This document shows, piece after piece, positions 36,061 through 44,598 of a stretch of DNA of 64,000 nt; position 1 is the stretch's first letter; the number at the start of each line of letters is the position of its first letter. The notes below the pieces were generated by a model. That model was not told where the DNA came from. It worked only from the letters and a program-made list of their open reading frames with translations, and did not search any database. Origin of the DNA: Brevinema andersonii (GTDB lineage Bacteria; Spirochaetota; Brevinematia; Brevinematales; Brevinemataceae); contig NZ_FOKY01000003.1 of NCBI RefSeq assembly GCF_900112165.1, positions 23,201 to 87,200 on the forward strand. The letters run 5' to 3'. Both the position numbers and the translations under genes were made by a program.

Positions 36061-37053
36061 TTATAAAAAATCCATCACTTCTTCTTTTTCCATATGAAGT
36101 GATTTCGCTTCAATAATCGTAGATAACTGAGAAAATTGTATTTTTTTCAATTGTAAAAAGGCCAAGAACGATGAAATACTTGTCAAACTTCCATGCAGTT
36201 CTTTACGGCATATCTTTTCTATTCTCGAACGCATAGACATCCTGATTGTAGATGCATTATTATGGCAGTCAACATCTATATAACGGTCCTCTTTCAGCAT
36301 ATCACAAAATTCCTGACTCGTCACTACCACAATATAATGTTGCCATCGTTCTGACGATAAAATATGTGTAACATTAGGGAGATAAAGCCATGCTTCCTTA
36401 GCATCAAGTCCATAATGAAATTTATAACGGTACAAATTTAACAAACGTTCCATATCTATAGGCAACAAAACAATCTTTTTTGCATTTAACTTCCCATGAG
36501 TATCTAATCTTTTAGAAACAGTGAAAATCCGATTCGCATAAAACGTATCCAATGCCGATTCCCAATAAAAAGTATTTTTTTCTGTTTCTACTTTATCAAG
36601 AGAGTTAGTAAGCATTTCATAAGCTGTCCCAATCAAAAACTGACGTAACTCCTGAAATGTTCTAATTTCACGATATTTATTCAATGATAATTGAGGAGTA
36701 AATACATATTGGTAAAAATTATCAGAAAAACGATCAGAAACGAGCATTTGTACTAAAATTTTTAAATTTTCTATTTCAAATTCACGTAACAATTCTTTTA
36801 CAAATGCTTTACCTTCACCTGATAAAGCACTAGAAGCCGTATATCCAAAATATATCAATTTCTCTTTAAGTTTTTTTAGAAAAAAATGAGAATCTAAAGG
36901 TTCTGATAAAATTATATTTTCTTTTTGTGCAATATATTGTAATATTTGCATAAGATCAAAAGAAAGTATTTTTTCCATCTCTTTTTTAGACAAAAAAGAT
37001 AAGCTCCAATTTTTTACACGTACAGATAAAGGAATATACTGAGCTGATATCAT
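36061..37053 (-). CDS. atpC: V-type ATP synthase subunit C (AC39/d-type)
   Basis: This protein of about 330 residues is helical and soluble, and matches the V-type subunit C (NtpC/AC39) pattern only loosely: repeated helical units such as LMQILQYIAQKENI, NLKILVQMLVSDRF, and a central YRYKFHYGLDAKEAWLYLPNV that resembles the family's LRxKxxxL region. It should be the central-stalk socket linking D/F to the K ring. Position between the G/H-like gene and atpI supports this. The ATG at 37053 follows the upstream stop (TAACG ATG), with GGA ahead; a TTG at 37068 would add five residues. Sequence divergence makes the call partly context-based. Confidence 0.75.
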   Translation of the reverse strand: MISAQYIPLSVRVKNWSLSFLSKKEMEKILSFDLMQILQYIAQKENIILSEPLDSHFFLKKLKEKLIYFGYTASSALSGEGKAFVKELLREFEIENLKILVQMLVSDRFSDNFYQYVFTPQLSLNKYREIRTFQELRQFLIGTAYEMLTNSLDKVETEKNTFYWESALDTFYANRIFTVSKRLDTHGKLNAKKIVLLPIDMERLLNLYRYKFHYGLDAKEAWLYLPNVTHILSSERWQHYIVVVTSQEFCDMLKEDRYIDVDCHNNASTIRMSMRSRIEKICRKELHGSLTSISSFLAFLQLKKIQFSQLSTIIEAKSLHMEKEEVMDFL

Positions 37054-37055
37054 CG

Positions 37056-37367
37056 TTATTCCAACCAAAATTCATGTGATAAAGATAACAAAATATTATC
37101 TTTCTTTTTTTCCCACAATTCTTGCAGTAGATTTTTTTTATTTTGGAATGTACTTTGCAATTCTTGATCATATAATTGAACACGATTCAGCATTTCTTCT
37201 TCTTGAAGTTTTTCATATTGTAAATATTCATCTAAAAAAGATTGTTCCATAATTTTAATTTTTTTGTCGATGGAATCGTAAATTTCTTTTATTTCTTTAT
37301 TTCCGTTTTCTTTAAGCTGTGCTATATGTTCTTCGATATCATAAATTTGATCTATCATTGATTTCAT
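37056..37367 (-). CDS. coiled-coil protein, candidate V-type ATPase subunit G/H
   Basis: This 103-residue, almost wholly helical, charged protein has no membrane segment. Heptad-like stretches such as IEEHIAQLKENGNKEIK and QLQSTFQNKKNLLQEL-type repeats fit the peripheral-stalk subunit G/H (partner of E). Position supports it: in most bacterial V-type operons a small coiled-coil gene sits near I, and no other G/H candidate is present. Low-complexity coiled coil prevents a firm homology call. The ATG lies one base after the Usp-like stop, with GGAGAAT ahead. Confidence 0.6.
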   Translation of the reverse strand: MKSMIDQIYDIEEHIAQLKENGNKEIKEIYDSIDKKIKIMEQSFLDEYLQYEKLQEEEMLNRVQLYDQELQSTFQNKKNLLQELWEKKKDNILLSLSHEFWLE

Positions 37368-37368
37368 A

Positions 37369-37815
37369 TTATTCTCCAGCTATCATTATTCCTAATCCGG
37401 AACGTAACATTTTTTTTTCTAAGCTACCAAAAGAATCAATAAAATTCTCACTATTCGGTACTTTGGCAATCATAACAAATTTATGCTGTGCAGGATTTTT
37501 CTTAATAAAATTTTTAATTTCTAAAAAAGGATCTCCTTCTAACAAAACAGTCTCAATATCAATATGGTATGAGGAAGCAATTCGTTTAGCATATTCTAAA
37601 TATTTTTCTGCATCACGCCTCAAATTATCTCCAAAAACTGAAGATTCTTCTTCTATAAAAATTTTATAACGTTGAAGTTTAGCTAATGATTCTTTATCCA
37701 AAACATAAATTGCCGTCACTTTGGCGTTGAGAAATACTGCTGTTTCAATAGCTTTTTCTGTTGCTATTTTACTTTCATCAGTTCCTGTAATCGGAACAAA
37801 AATTCTAGTAATCAT
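37369..37815 (-). CDS. universal-stress-protein-like (UspA) domain protein in the ATPase operon
   Basis: This protein of about 148 residues has a UspA-type alpha/beta fold. It opens ITRIFVPITGTDESKIATEKA (in parts: RIFVPITGTDES, ATEKAIETAVFLNAKVTAIYV), then YHIDIETVLLEGDPFLEI and HKFVMIAKV. The C-terminal ATP-binding signature G-x2-G-x9-G-(S/T) is not recognisable (SFGSLEKKMLRSGLGIM), so it may be the non-nucleotide-binding class. It is embedded between atpD and the G/H-like gene, overlapping the atpD end by 11 bases, so its amount is tied to the ATPase. A regulatory or assembly role is inferred. ATG 37815 has GAGGTGA ahead; an earlier GTG is less likely. Confidence 0.7.
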   Translation of the reverse strand: MITRIFVPITGTDESKIATEKAIETAVFLNAKVTAIYVLDKESLAKLQRYKIFIEEESSVFGDNLRRDAEKYLEYAKRIASSYHIDIETVLLEGDPFLEIKNFIKKNPAQHKFVMIAKVPNSENFIDSFGSLEKKMLRSGLGIMIAGE

Positions 37816-38467
37816 GATTCTCACCTCTCATGATAACCACTTTTTTTCTTTCTTTTATTCGTTTCATTTGGAAAAGAGTCTCCCTATCTTTTTCTTCCAT
37901 TGTATCCTTAATATACGCTAAAGTAACTGAAGTATCTGGTATCATAAAATTTTCTAAAGCATTAACTCTCCGTTGGATTTTTTTCACTTCATGAGCTAAT
38001 TTCCAAGCAGCACTTTCCAAACCGGCCACTTCAACGAGCAAATTTTTAATATTTGCTACTCCTTTAAAAAGCTCATCGAAAGCAGGACTTGTATTGGAAA
38101 TTCCCATAGGAATTTTTGATAAATTTTCTCCCGTATCCCTAATAATCAATTGTGGTACAGGTACTCCCATGATAGAACGGAAAATCATATCTACTACAAA
38201 ATCCTGTGGCATATTCTTCATCATCAAATCAAAAGTAAACCCATAAGTTTCTAACTTCACTAAAGCAAGTTGCCGATAAATTTTCTGTAATTGCTTATCT
38301 AAAAGTGTTCGTTTTTCTTTAATATTCGCTACTAAATTAGACAAATGCATAATAAAAACTTCACGTTTTTGCTCCAGAAGGCTATGTCCTTCTTTTGCCA
38401 AAGATAATTCCGCTTTCAAGATAGAATAATTACTTTTAGTGGGAGTAACATTCCGTTTGTTAGCCAT
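37805..38467 (-). CDS. atpD: V-type ATP synthase subunit D (central rotor shaft)
   Basis: This 220-residue protein has the V-type D pattern: an N-terminal helix with TKSNYSILKAELSLAKEGHSLLEQKREVFIMHL, seen as LSLAKEGHSLLEQKREV, and a C-terminal antiparallel helix around ESAAWKLAHEVKKIQRRVNALENFMIP (key part KIQRRVNALEN). The two helices form the rotating coiled coil inside A3B3. The ATG lies one base after the atpB stop. The length is standard. The ending RGENHDY overlaps the start of the Usp-like gene. Confidence 0.93.
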   Translation of the reverse strand: MANKRNVTPTKSNYSILKAELSLAKEGHSLLEQKREVFIMHLSNLVANIKEKRTLLDKQLQKIYRQLALVKLETYGFTFDLMMKNMPQDFVVDMIFRSIMGVPVPQLIIRDTGENLSKIPMGISNTSPAFDELFKGVANIKNLLVEVAGLESAAWKLAHEVKKIQRRVNALENFMIPDTSVTLAYIKDTMEEKDRETLFQMKRIKERKKVVIMRGENHDY

Positions 38468-38468
38468 G

Positions 38469-39857
38469 CTATTCTTCTTTTCCTTGATAATGGCGTAATA
38501 ATTCTTGAGTACTCATATTAGTTAATTCGCTTCTGGGAAGAATTGACAAAATTTTCCATGCTAAATCCAAACTTTCATCAATTGATCTGTTTTCATCAAA
38601 ACGCTGATTAATAAATTCTTCTTCAAACACTTTCCCAAATTTTAAATAATCCTGATCGATAGGGGTCATTTCCTCTTCGGAAACAATAGCAGCAATAGCT
38701 CTCACTTCTAAGGCTCGCGCATATGAAGAATATAACTGCATAAATAATTTTGGATGATCCTCACGCGTCAATCCTTGACCTATCGCATCTTTCATCAAGC
38801 GTGATAATGAAGGCAATAATTCAATAGGAGGTACAATACCTTGTCCAAAAAGATGTCGCCCCAAAACTACCTGTCCTTCCGTAATAAAACCAGTCAAATC
38901 TGGTACAGGATGAGTAATATCGTCACCAGGCATTGTAAGTATAGGAATTTGAGTAACAGATCCAGGGCAACCTTTCACACGTCCTGCTCTTTCATATATT
39001 GTAGAAAAATCAGAATACATATATCCCGGAAATCCTTTTCTAGAAGGTACTTCACCTCGTGCAGCAGCAATTTCACGCAATGATTCGGCATAAGCAGTCA
39101 TATCAGTGAGAATAACTAACACATCCATCCCCTTATCATAAGCAAAATATTCAGCCAACGTTAAGGCAACTCTCGGAGTAATTAATCGTTCAATTGTCGG
39201 ATCATCCGCTAAATTAAGAAACAATGCTGTATTTTTTAATGCTCCTGTAGATTTAAAAGAATCAATAAAAAATGCTGCATCATCATGTCTAATACCCATG
39301 GCAGCAAAAACAACAACAAAGGGATTACCACTTTTGGAGGTCGTCTGTGACACAATTTGCGCAGCTAACTGATTATGAGGTAGCCCTGCTCCCGAAAATA
39401 TAGGTAATTTTTGCCCTCGTACTAGAGTATTCATAACATCAATCGCTGAAATCCCCGTTTGGATACAATCATGAGGATATTCTCGTTCTACTGGATTTAA
39501 AACTAACCCATTAACATCTCGCTCAAATTCAGGATTAGGAGCACGAAGACCATCAATAGGACACCCTAATCCATCAAAAATTCGGCCTAACATTTCAGTA
39601 GATACACCAATATGATATGTTTCACCCCAAAATTTTACAGAAACTTTTTTAGGATCTATCCCTGCTGAACTTCCATAAAGTTGTAAAACAGTAAATTTTT
39701 CGTTTACTTCAATAACGCGAGCTAATTTAACATCGCCTGTTTGGGTTGTTAAGGATGCAATTTCACCATATGCTGCATTTGCGATAGCATTAACAATCAC
39801 CAAAGGTCCAACTACAGAATAAACACCTTCATAACTTTTTTGTATCTTAATATGCAT
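38469..39857 (-). CDS. atpB: V-type ATP synthase subunit B (non-catalytic)
   Basis: This 462-residue protein is the regulatory B subunit. It has an N-terminal beta barrel (VGPLVIVNAIANAAYGEI) and a nucleotide-site-like region without a true P-loop, reading IFSGAGLPHNQLAAQI where the catalytic subunit has GxGxGKT. VILTDMTAYAESLREI, GRKGFPGYMYSDFSTIYERAGR-type and SVTQIPILTMPGDDITHPVPDLTG motifs are present. Three B subunits alternate with A in the head. Its start overlaps the atpA end by 11 bases, with AGGAGC inside the atpA tail, so translation is coupled. Confidence 0.95.
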   Translation of the reverse strand: MHIKIQKSYEGVYSVVGPLVIVNAIANAAYGEIASLTTQTGDVKLARVIEVNEKFTVLQLYGSSAGIDPKKVSVKFWGETYHIGVSTEMLGRIFDGLGCPIDGLRAPNPEFERDVNGLVLNPVEREYPHDCIQTGISAIDVMNTLVRGQKLPIFSGAGLPHNQLAAQIVSQTTSKSGNPFVVVFAAMGIRHDDAAFFIDSFKSTGALKNTALFLNLADDPTIERLITPRVALTLAEYFAYDKGMDVLVILTDMTAYAESLREIAAARGEVPSRKGFPGYMYSDFSTIYERAGRVKGCPGSVTQIPILTMPGDDITHPVPDLTGFITEGQVVLGRHLFGQGIVPPIELLPSLSRLMKDAIGQGLTREDHPKLFMQLYSSYARALEVRAIAAIVSEEEMTPIDQDYLKFGKVFEEEFINQRFDENRSIDESLDLAWKILSILPRSELTNMSTQELLRHYQGKEE

Positions 39858-41652
39858 TTTTTGCTCCTATAGATTGAGGAACATTTTCATATTTTATCAA
39901 CAAAGCACTCATTTCGTCATTAACAAAATTTTCTAATTTGACAAATGCAGCTTCATCATCATTTGGTATTTCAAGCCTTGCTCTTATAAGCATCGGTACC
40001 GATTCCAAACTCCTAATTTCAAAAATTGGAGCCCCCATATTAATGATTTCTTCTGCTTTATGATAAAAATTCATCATCAATTTTAACAACCACATTTGTT
40101 TCTGGGGAGAAGAATACATATCGATTGCATCATAAGCATTTTGCTTAAGAAATCCTTCTTTTATAATTCTAGCCGCTTCTAATACCAATCGCTCAACATC
40201 AGGCAGAGCATCAGGACCAATCAATCGAACAATTTTTTGTAATTTATTTTCCCTTAGTAGCAGATCATATGCTTCTCTCCTAAGCACAACAGTATCGGAA
40301 TTAACATGTTTTTCCCACCATTCTGAAACTAAATCGGCATATTCACTGTAACTTTGTACCCAATTAATAGAAGGATAATGTCGTGCTGACGCCAACGCTT
40401 TATCAAGCTCCCAAAATGCACGTACAAATCTTTTTGTATTTTGCGTGACAGGTTCCGAAAAATCCCCACCTGGAGGCGAAACTGCAGCAATCATCGTCAC
40501 AGAACCTTTATTGCCATTACGCAATTCAACACTTCCTGCTCTTTCATAAAACGATGCCAATTTTGACCCCAAATATGCTGGAAATCCTTCCTCAGCTGGA
40601 ATTTCTTCTAAGCGACCAGATAATTCTCGCAACGCTTCTGCCCAACGTGATGACGAATCAGCCATAACAGCAATATCATATCCCATATCACGATAATATT
40701 CTGCAATAGTAATGCCTGTATATATAGATGCCTCACGAGCTGTAACAGGCATATTAGATGTATTTGCTATCATAACAGTTCTATCAAATAATGGAGCTCC
40801 CGTTTTGGGATCAATCAGATGAGGAAATTCTTCCAATACTTCAGTAATTTCATTTCCTCGTTCGCCGCACCCTACATATACCACAATTTTAGCGTCAGAC
40901 CATTTTGCTAATTGATGTTGTGTTATTGTTTTACCAGTACCAAATCCTCCCGGTATAGCAATTGCGCCACCTTTAGCTGCAGGAAAAAAAATATCAATAA
41001 TACGCTGACCTGTCATTAAAGGCTCTGTAGGCAGAAATCGTTCTTTATAAGGACGCGGAATTTTAACAGGCCAACGATGACTTAATCGAATTTCATGGAC
41101 ATTACCATATTTATCTTGCACTGTAGCAATAACATCATCAATAGTATACAATCCTTCAGGCATAATCGATAGCAACAATCCTGAAATATTAGGAGGAAGC
41201 ATAATCTTATGTTGAATCAATTCTGTTTCAGGTACTGTTCCGATTTCTGCTCCTAATTGCAATTCATCATGCATTTTCACTGTAGGTGTAAATTGCCATT
41301 TTTTCTTGCGGTCCAAAGCAGGAACAGATATTCCCCTTTCCAAATATATACTATGTGTAGCATCTGCTATTTCACGAAGCGGCCGTTGAATGCCATCGAA
41401 AACATGTGCTAACAAACCAGGACCTAATTCCACAGAAAGAGGCATCCCCGTCCCAAAAACAGGATGTCCTAGGGTCAGACCATCTGTATTTTCATACACC
41501 TGAATCACAGCTTCTTGACCTTCTACACTGAGTATTTCACCAATGAGATAAAGTTCTGAAACTTTAACCATTTCCATAAGCTGGACAGGTTCAGTTAATA
41601 TTGCTGTAACCAAAGGACCATTAATTTTTATAATAATACCTATAGAGTTCAT
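39847..41652 (-). CDS. atpA: V-type ATP synthase catalytic subunit A
   Basis: This 601-residue catalytic subunit has the P-loop IPGGFGTGKTITQHQLAKW near residue 230 and the arginine/serine signature region MADSSSRWAEALRELSGRLEE. The A-type non-homologous insert lies near residues 130-190. SVTMIAAVSPPGGDFSEPV is also present. It hydrolyses or makes ATP at the A/B interface. In spirochaetes this enzyme replaces F1Fo, which is a main reason for the lineage suggestion; direction and coupling ion are unknown. The ATG overlaps the atpE stop by four bases. Confidence 0.96.
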   Translation of the reverse strand: MNSIGIIIKINGPLVTAILTEPVQLMEMVKVSELYLIGEILSVEGQEAVIQVYENTDGLTLGHPVFGTGMPLSVELGPGLLAHVFDGIQRPLREIADATHSIYLERGISVPALDRKKKWQFTPTVKMHDELQLGAEIGTVPETELIQHKIMLPPNISGLLLSIMPEGLYTIDDVIATVQDKYGNVHEIRLSHRWPVKIPRPYKERFLPTEPLMTGQRIIDIFFPAAKGGAIAIPGGFGTGKTITQHQLAKWSDAKIVVYVGCGERGNEITEVLEEFPHLIDPKTGAPLFDRTVMIANTSNMPVTAREASIYTGITIAEYYRDMGYDIAVMADSSSRWAEALRELSGRLEEIPAEEGFPAYLGSKLASFYERAGSVELRNGNKGSVTMIAAVSPPGGDFSEPVTQNTKRFVRAFWELDKALASARHYPSINWVQSYSEYADLVSEWWEKHVNSDTVVLRREAYDLLLRENKLQKIVRLIGPDALPDVERLVLEAARIIKEGFLKQNAYDAIDMYSSPQKQMWLLKLMMNFYHKAEEIINMGAPIFEIRSLESVPMLIRARLEIPNDDEAAFVKLENFVNDEMSALLIKYENVPQSIGAKNAY

Positions 41653-42236
41653 AATCCTTCCTTAAGCATGCGAAGTGTAGAATTTAATAACTTCGCTTTT
41701 TGCTCTTCAAACAAATAAGCAAAACTTAAATTTATATTAACTCCATCACGCGTTTTTATGATAAAACCAGCCTCAATTGTATCATCAGCTGCAATTGTTA
41801 TTGTACCAGAAATCAAGGAAACATTATCATGAATCAATTCGATATCTCTCGAATTGATATATAAATAACTATTGTTTAAGTCTGTAGAATCTGATATTTT
41901 AACAAGACATAAACGAAGAATTTCGCCATAACGATTTTTATTTAACACAAAAGTTAATAACGAAGATCGAATAAGAGGTAGAAGATTATTAATAAATTCA
42001 TCTTCTTCTTTTAATTGTTTATTTCGATATAGGAAATCTTTTTCTGATTTAAGAGAAATTTCTTTTTTAGAAAGCTGAGAACGTAGAATATCTTTTTTAT
42101 TATTATAAAAATCTTCTAAAATATCACCTTTTGCAAGAACTTTTTTAGTAGCCTCAATCTTGGCATGATCTCTACTTTGATTTATTTCATCTATTACTGT
42201 TTGTTCTATATCAGAAATCATATCTTTTAAGGCCAT
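41649..42236 (-). CDS. atpE: V-type ATP synthase subunit E (peripheral stalk)
   Basis: This 195-residue protein has a long charged N-terminal helix (VIDEINQSRDHAKIEATKKVL and onward) and a C-terminal alpha/beta domain containing GTITIAADDTIEAGFIIKTRDGVNINLSF, in which the core IEAGFIIKTRDG is the E-subunit hallmark (xxGGvxvxxxdGxixvdnT type). It anchors A3B3 to subunit I. It starts eight bases after the atpF stop with GGAGCAAT ahead of the ATG. The length is normal. Confidence 0.88.
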   Translation of the reverse strand: MALKDMISDIEQTVIDEINQSRDHAKIEATKKVLAKGDILEDFYNNKKDILRSQLSKKEISLKSEKDFLYRNKQLKEEDEFINNLLPLIRSSLLTFVLNKNRYGEILRLCLVKISDSTDLNNSYLYINSRDIELIHDNVSLISGTITIAADDTIEAGFIIKTRDGVNINLSFAYLFEEQKAKLLNSTLRMLKEGL

Positions 42237-42244
42237 AATTGCTC

Positions 42245-42547
42245 CTAATTTTGACCAATAATTTTCCTAACGTATTTAATTAATTTCTCACCAGGGTGTG
42301 ACTCACTCTTTGAAGATGGAACCTCCAAAATTTGAACATTACTACCAGAAAGTCTACACTGATCTAACTCTTCCTGTAAATCTTCAGTATATTTGGTAGA
42401 AATAACTAACAATCCCAACTGAGGAATCATAACGGCTTGCTGAAATTTTTGTTTTAACTCTTCTTTAGTATTAGGAGACCATACTTCCATACCCGCAAGC
42501 ATATAAATAGGAGCATCATCCGTATCTACTAAAGCTAGTGCCTTCAT
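42245..42547 (-). CDS. atpF: V-type ATP synthase subunit F
   Basis: This 100-residue small alpha/beta protein matches V-type F. The N-terminal ALALVDTDDAPIYMLAGMEV follows the family's xGDxdtvxGFrLaGv theme, LGLLVISTKYTEDLQEEL follows its aiIlite...l segment, and the C-terminus VLEVPSSKSES is close to the iPsk motif. It binds the D shaft in the rotor. Its ATG overlaps the atpK stop by one base. Confidence 0.85.
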   Translation of the reverse strand: MKALALVDTDDAPIYMLAGMEVWSPNTKEELKQKFQQAVMIPQLGLLVISTKYTEDLQEELDQCRLSGSNVQILEVPSSKSESHPGEKLIKYVRKIIGQN

Positions 42548-42993
42548 TATGCTAATCGCCCTAGTATCATAATCGCAATAATAAGACCATAAATCGCTAT
42601 TCCTTCTGAAAGACCAACAAAAAGCAAACTTTGACCTAACATCTTTGGATTATCACTAACAGCACCTATTCCAGCAGAAGTTGCCATTCCCGTTGCAATG
42701 CCAGCGCCGATACATGCCAAACCAACCGACAGGCCTGCTCCTAAAAAACCTAATCCATAAGCACTTTCAGACACTGAGTTAGTCACAGGTTCAGCAGCAA
42801 AAATAGGAGAAATTCCTAAAAATACATAAGCCGTAGCTAATGCTAATATAATAAAGAAAAAACCAACAACCCCTCCTAGAATGCTTTTTGCAGCATATAC
42901 AGAAAGGAAATTCTGATTTATTTTTATATGTAACCCAAGACCAATTAAGCATACAAAACAAATAACAGCAAATAATGTAAATCCTACAATCAT
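42547..42993 (-). CDS. atpK: V-type ATP synthase subunit K (proteolipid ring)
   Basis: This protein of about 148 residues has four membrane helices in two hairpins. The second hairpin is strongly conserved (GAGLSVGLACIGAGIATGMATSAGIGAV, core part LACIGAGIATGMA, and VGLSEGIAIYGLIIAIMIL with the ion-binding Glu in SEGIAIYG). The first hairpin is diverged and lacks an acidic residue, as in duplicated V-type proteolipids. The ATG at 42993 is preferred because GGAGAGAGT lies immediately ahead; the ATG at 43008 has no site. It heads the operon, about 27 bases after the predicted transcript start. Confidence 0.92.
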   Translation of the reverse strand: MIVGFTLFAVICFVCLIGLGLHIKINQNFLSVYAAKSILGGVVGFFFIILALATAYVFLGISPIFAAEPVTNSVSESAYGLGFLGAGLSVGLACIGAGIATGMATSAGIGAVSDNPKMLGQSLLFVGLSEGIAIYGLIIAIMILGRLA

Positions 42994-43026
42994 ACTCTCT
43001 CCAAACATCTTAATATTTACACCAAT

Positions 43027-43055
43027 ATTATAAAACGATAAAATAAAAATGTCAA
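43027..43055 (-). promoter_or_regulatory. consensus promoter of the V-type ATPase operon
   Basis: On the minus strand, TTGACA (43050-43055) and TATAAT (43027-43032) are perfect boxes with a 17-base spacer. The predicted start near 43020 lies only about 27 bases before the atpK ATG, leaving no room for an elaborate leader. It should drive atpK through atpI and possibly rsgA and beyond. Confidence 0.88.
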
Positions 43056-43202
43056 ATAGAAAAACGCTAATTCTTTTATGCTACAAAACTAATATATGAT
43101 ATTCCAAAAAAAATTAATAATTCTAGCCTAAACACTCCATTTGTCAATAATACTATCAATTAAGTCAGTATATTTTGTCTTCAAAATTTATTTTTAAAAT
43201 AA

Positions 43203-44277
43203 TCAATATTCGCCAATAAAAAAAGCAGTTCTATTACTAAAATCAACATTATTCTTAGAAGAACTATCTGCCCCAATCCCATACATCTGTACATCCTGAT
43301 TTATACCATCATCAAATACAGAAAAGACCCACCAGCCATAAAAGTTTTAGTGCTATCAAAAATCAAACTTACAAGTTTACTAACATTATTTTGATTGTTT
43401 CCAAAATTTGAAACTGTAACCCTATAGTATGCCTTATTGGTATTCTACAGCTCTCAAAAACGTATAAGAAACAAATCCCTGATAAGGTCGATTATTTATA
43501 TTAGAATTTTTATAACTATTGATAATTTCAAAATTAAGACCATTTTTAAAATCTTATAATAACCTTCGCCAGTAGGTACTGCACCAGTACTTGGATAAGG
43601 ATCAGAATATAAGATATTGAGGGCATTATTCCGTTGGAATACCAGATTTTGATGAACTATCTGATTGGTAGGAAATGCTAAAGCAAAATTAAAAAATTGT
43701 TGGTCACTAGAAGATCTAGTATAACAAAACCTCATTCTTCTAGCACATTGTCTGTTAAAATTAGTAGCATAAGATTGTTGAATTTTATTCGTATTATCTT
43801 TATTTGTATATATTTTATTCTCTTCGAAAGACTGGGCTAATGTGTTTGGAACTGTATTCGTAACATTCAAGAGTAATGTATTTTGACCTTCATTATTTAA
43901 ATTGAGTTTCATAAAGATCATGATTATATTGCGCTACACTATAATTGCTGACATTATTTGTTATAATTTCTCATAGAGAATAATTAGTATACCTACCAAT
44001 AGGATAGTTTGTTTCTGTTTGAATATATGATGGTGAAGTTATATTATTTGAATACTAAACAGTTTAATAAAATGAATTAGATAGCAATTGCCCTCTGAAT
44101 ACCATGAAACAGTAATAATAGGAACCAGAATTTGAAACTCACTAGTGATACCAGAACTTGTCAATTGAACAAGATAATTATAAGTACCAGTTACATTAGT
44201 AACAGCAGATATTCCGGATCTATTATCTATCTGAGAACATCCATACACAATAAAAAGACATATAAAAAGTTTTTCAT
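43203..44277 (-). pseudogene. frameshifted lipoprotein gene
   Basis: An AGGAGG site precedes ATG 44277. Within a few codons sense moves to another frame, giving LFICLFIVYGCSQIDNRSG, a lipobox (Cys) followed by AVTNVTGTYNYLVQL. Further protein-like blocks follow in switching frames: SNNITSPSYIQTETNYPIG (an in-frame TGA soon after), NLNNEGQNTLLLNVTNTV to STGAVPTGEGYY, GLNFEIINSYKNSNINNR, KAYYRVTVSNFGNNQNN, and WWVFSVFDDGINQDVQM to TAFFIGEY and a TGA at 43203-43205. Joined, it reads as one Asn- and Tyr-rich surface lipoprotein of about 350 residues. At least five shifts and one stop argue for decay rather than sequencing noise. The longest intact pieces are 141 and 85 codons. The family is not recognised. 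Confidence 0.7.
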
Positions 44278-44576
44278 TTAATCCTCCTATAACCATTTAG
44301 TCAAAACAAAATATTTTTTATATGAACGTTTACTAAAATATAGCATAAGTCTACATGATTTTATAAAATCAACTTAATTTTATTGAAGTGAAGTATAATA
44401 TGGAAATGAATATTAACAAACAGTACTAAATAGAAAAAACAAAGTTTTAACACTTAACATCTTATTTTAATTTAATAATATTGTGTCAATCAATTAAGAA
44501 ATACAGAGAATCCTTAATTAACAACTATGCATTTTATTAATATAAAACTGCCTACTTTTTTATAATTTCTTAGAAT
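44278..44576. other. AT-rich gap with no recognised gene
   Basis: This stretch of about 300 bases holds only the ribosome site of the broken lipoprotein gene at its left end. It has many short A/T runs and no open frame of note, tRNA or clear promoter. It may be further decayed sequence. Confidence 0.6.
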
Positions 44577-44598
44577 TTTAAGATTATAAAATCTTAAA
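44577..44598 (-). terminator. probable terminator after the secreted-protein gene
   Basis: TTTAAGATT and AATCTTAAA form a perfect nine-base stem with a four-base loop overlapping the stop codon of the gene ending at 44594. On the minus strand it is followed by a moderately T-rich tract. Low G+C makes it weak. Confidence 0.45.

Noticed and set aside
43496..43921. 141-codon frame as an independent gene
   Set aside because: It has no signal or ribosome site, and protein sense continues on both sides in other frames, so it is a fragment of the broken lipoprotein gene.
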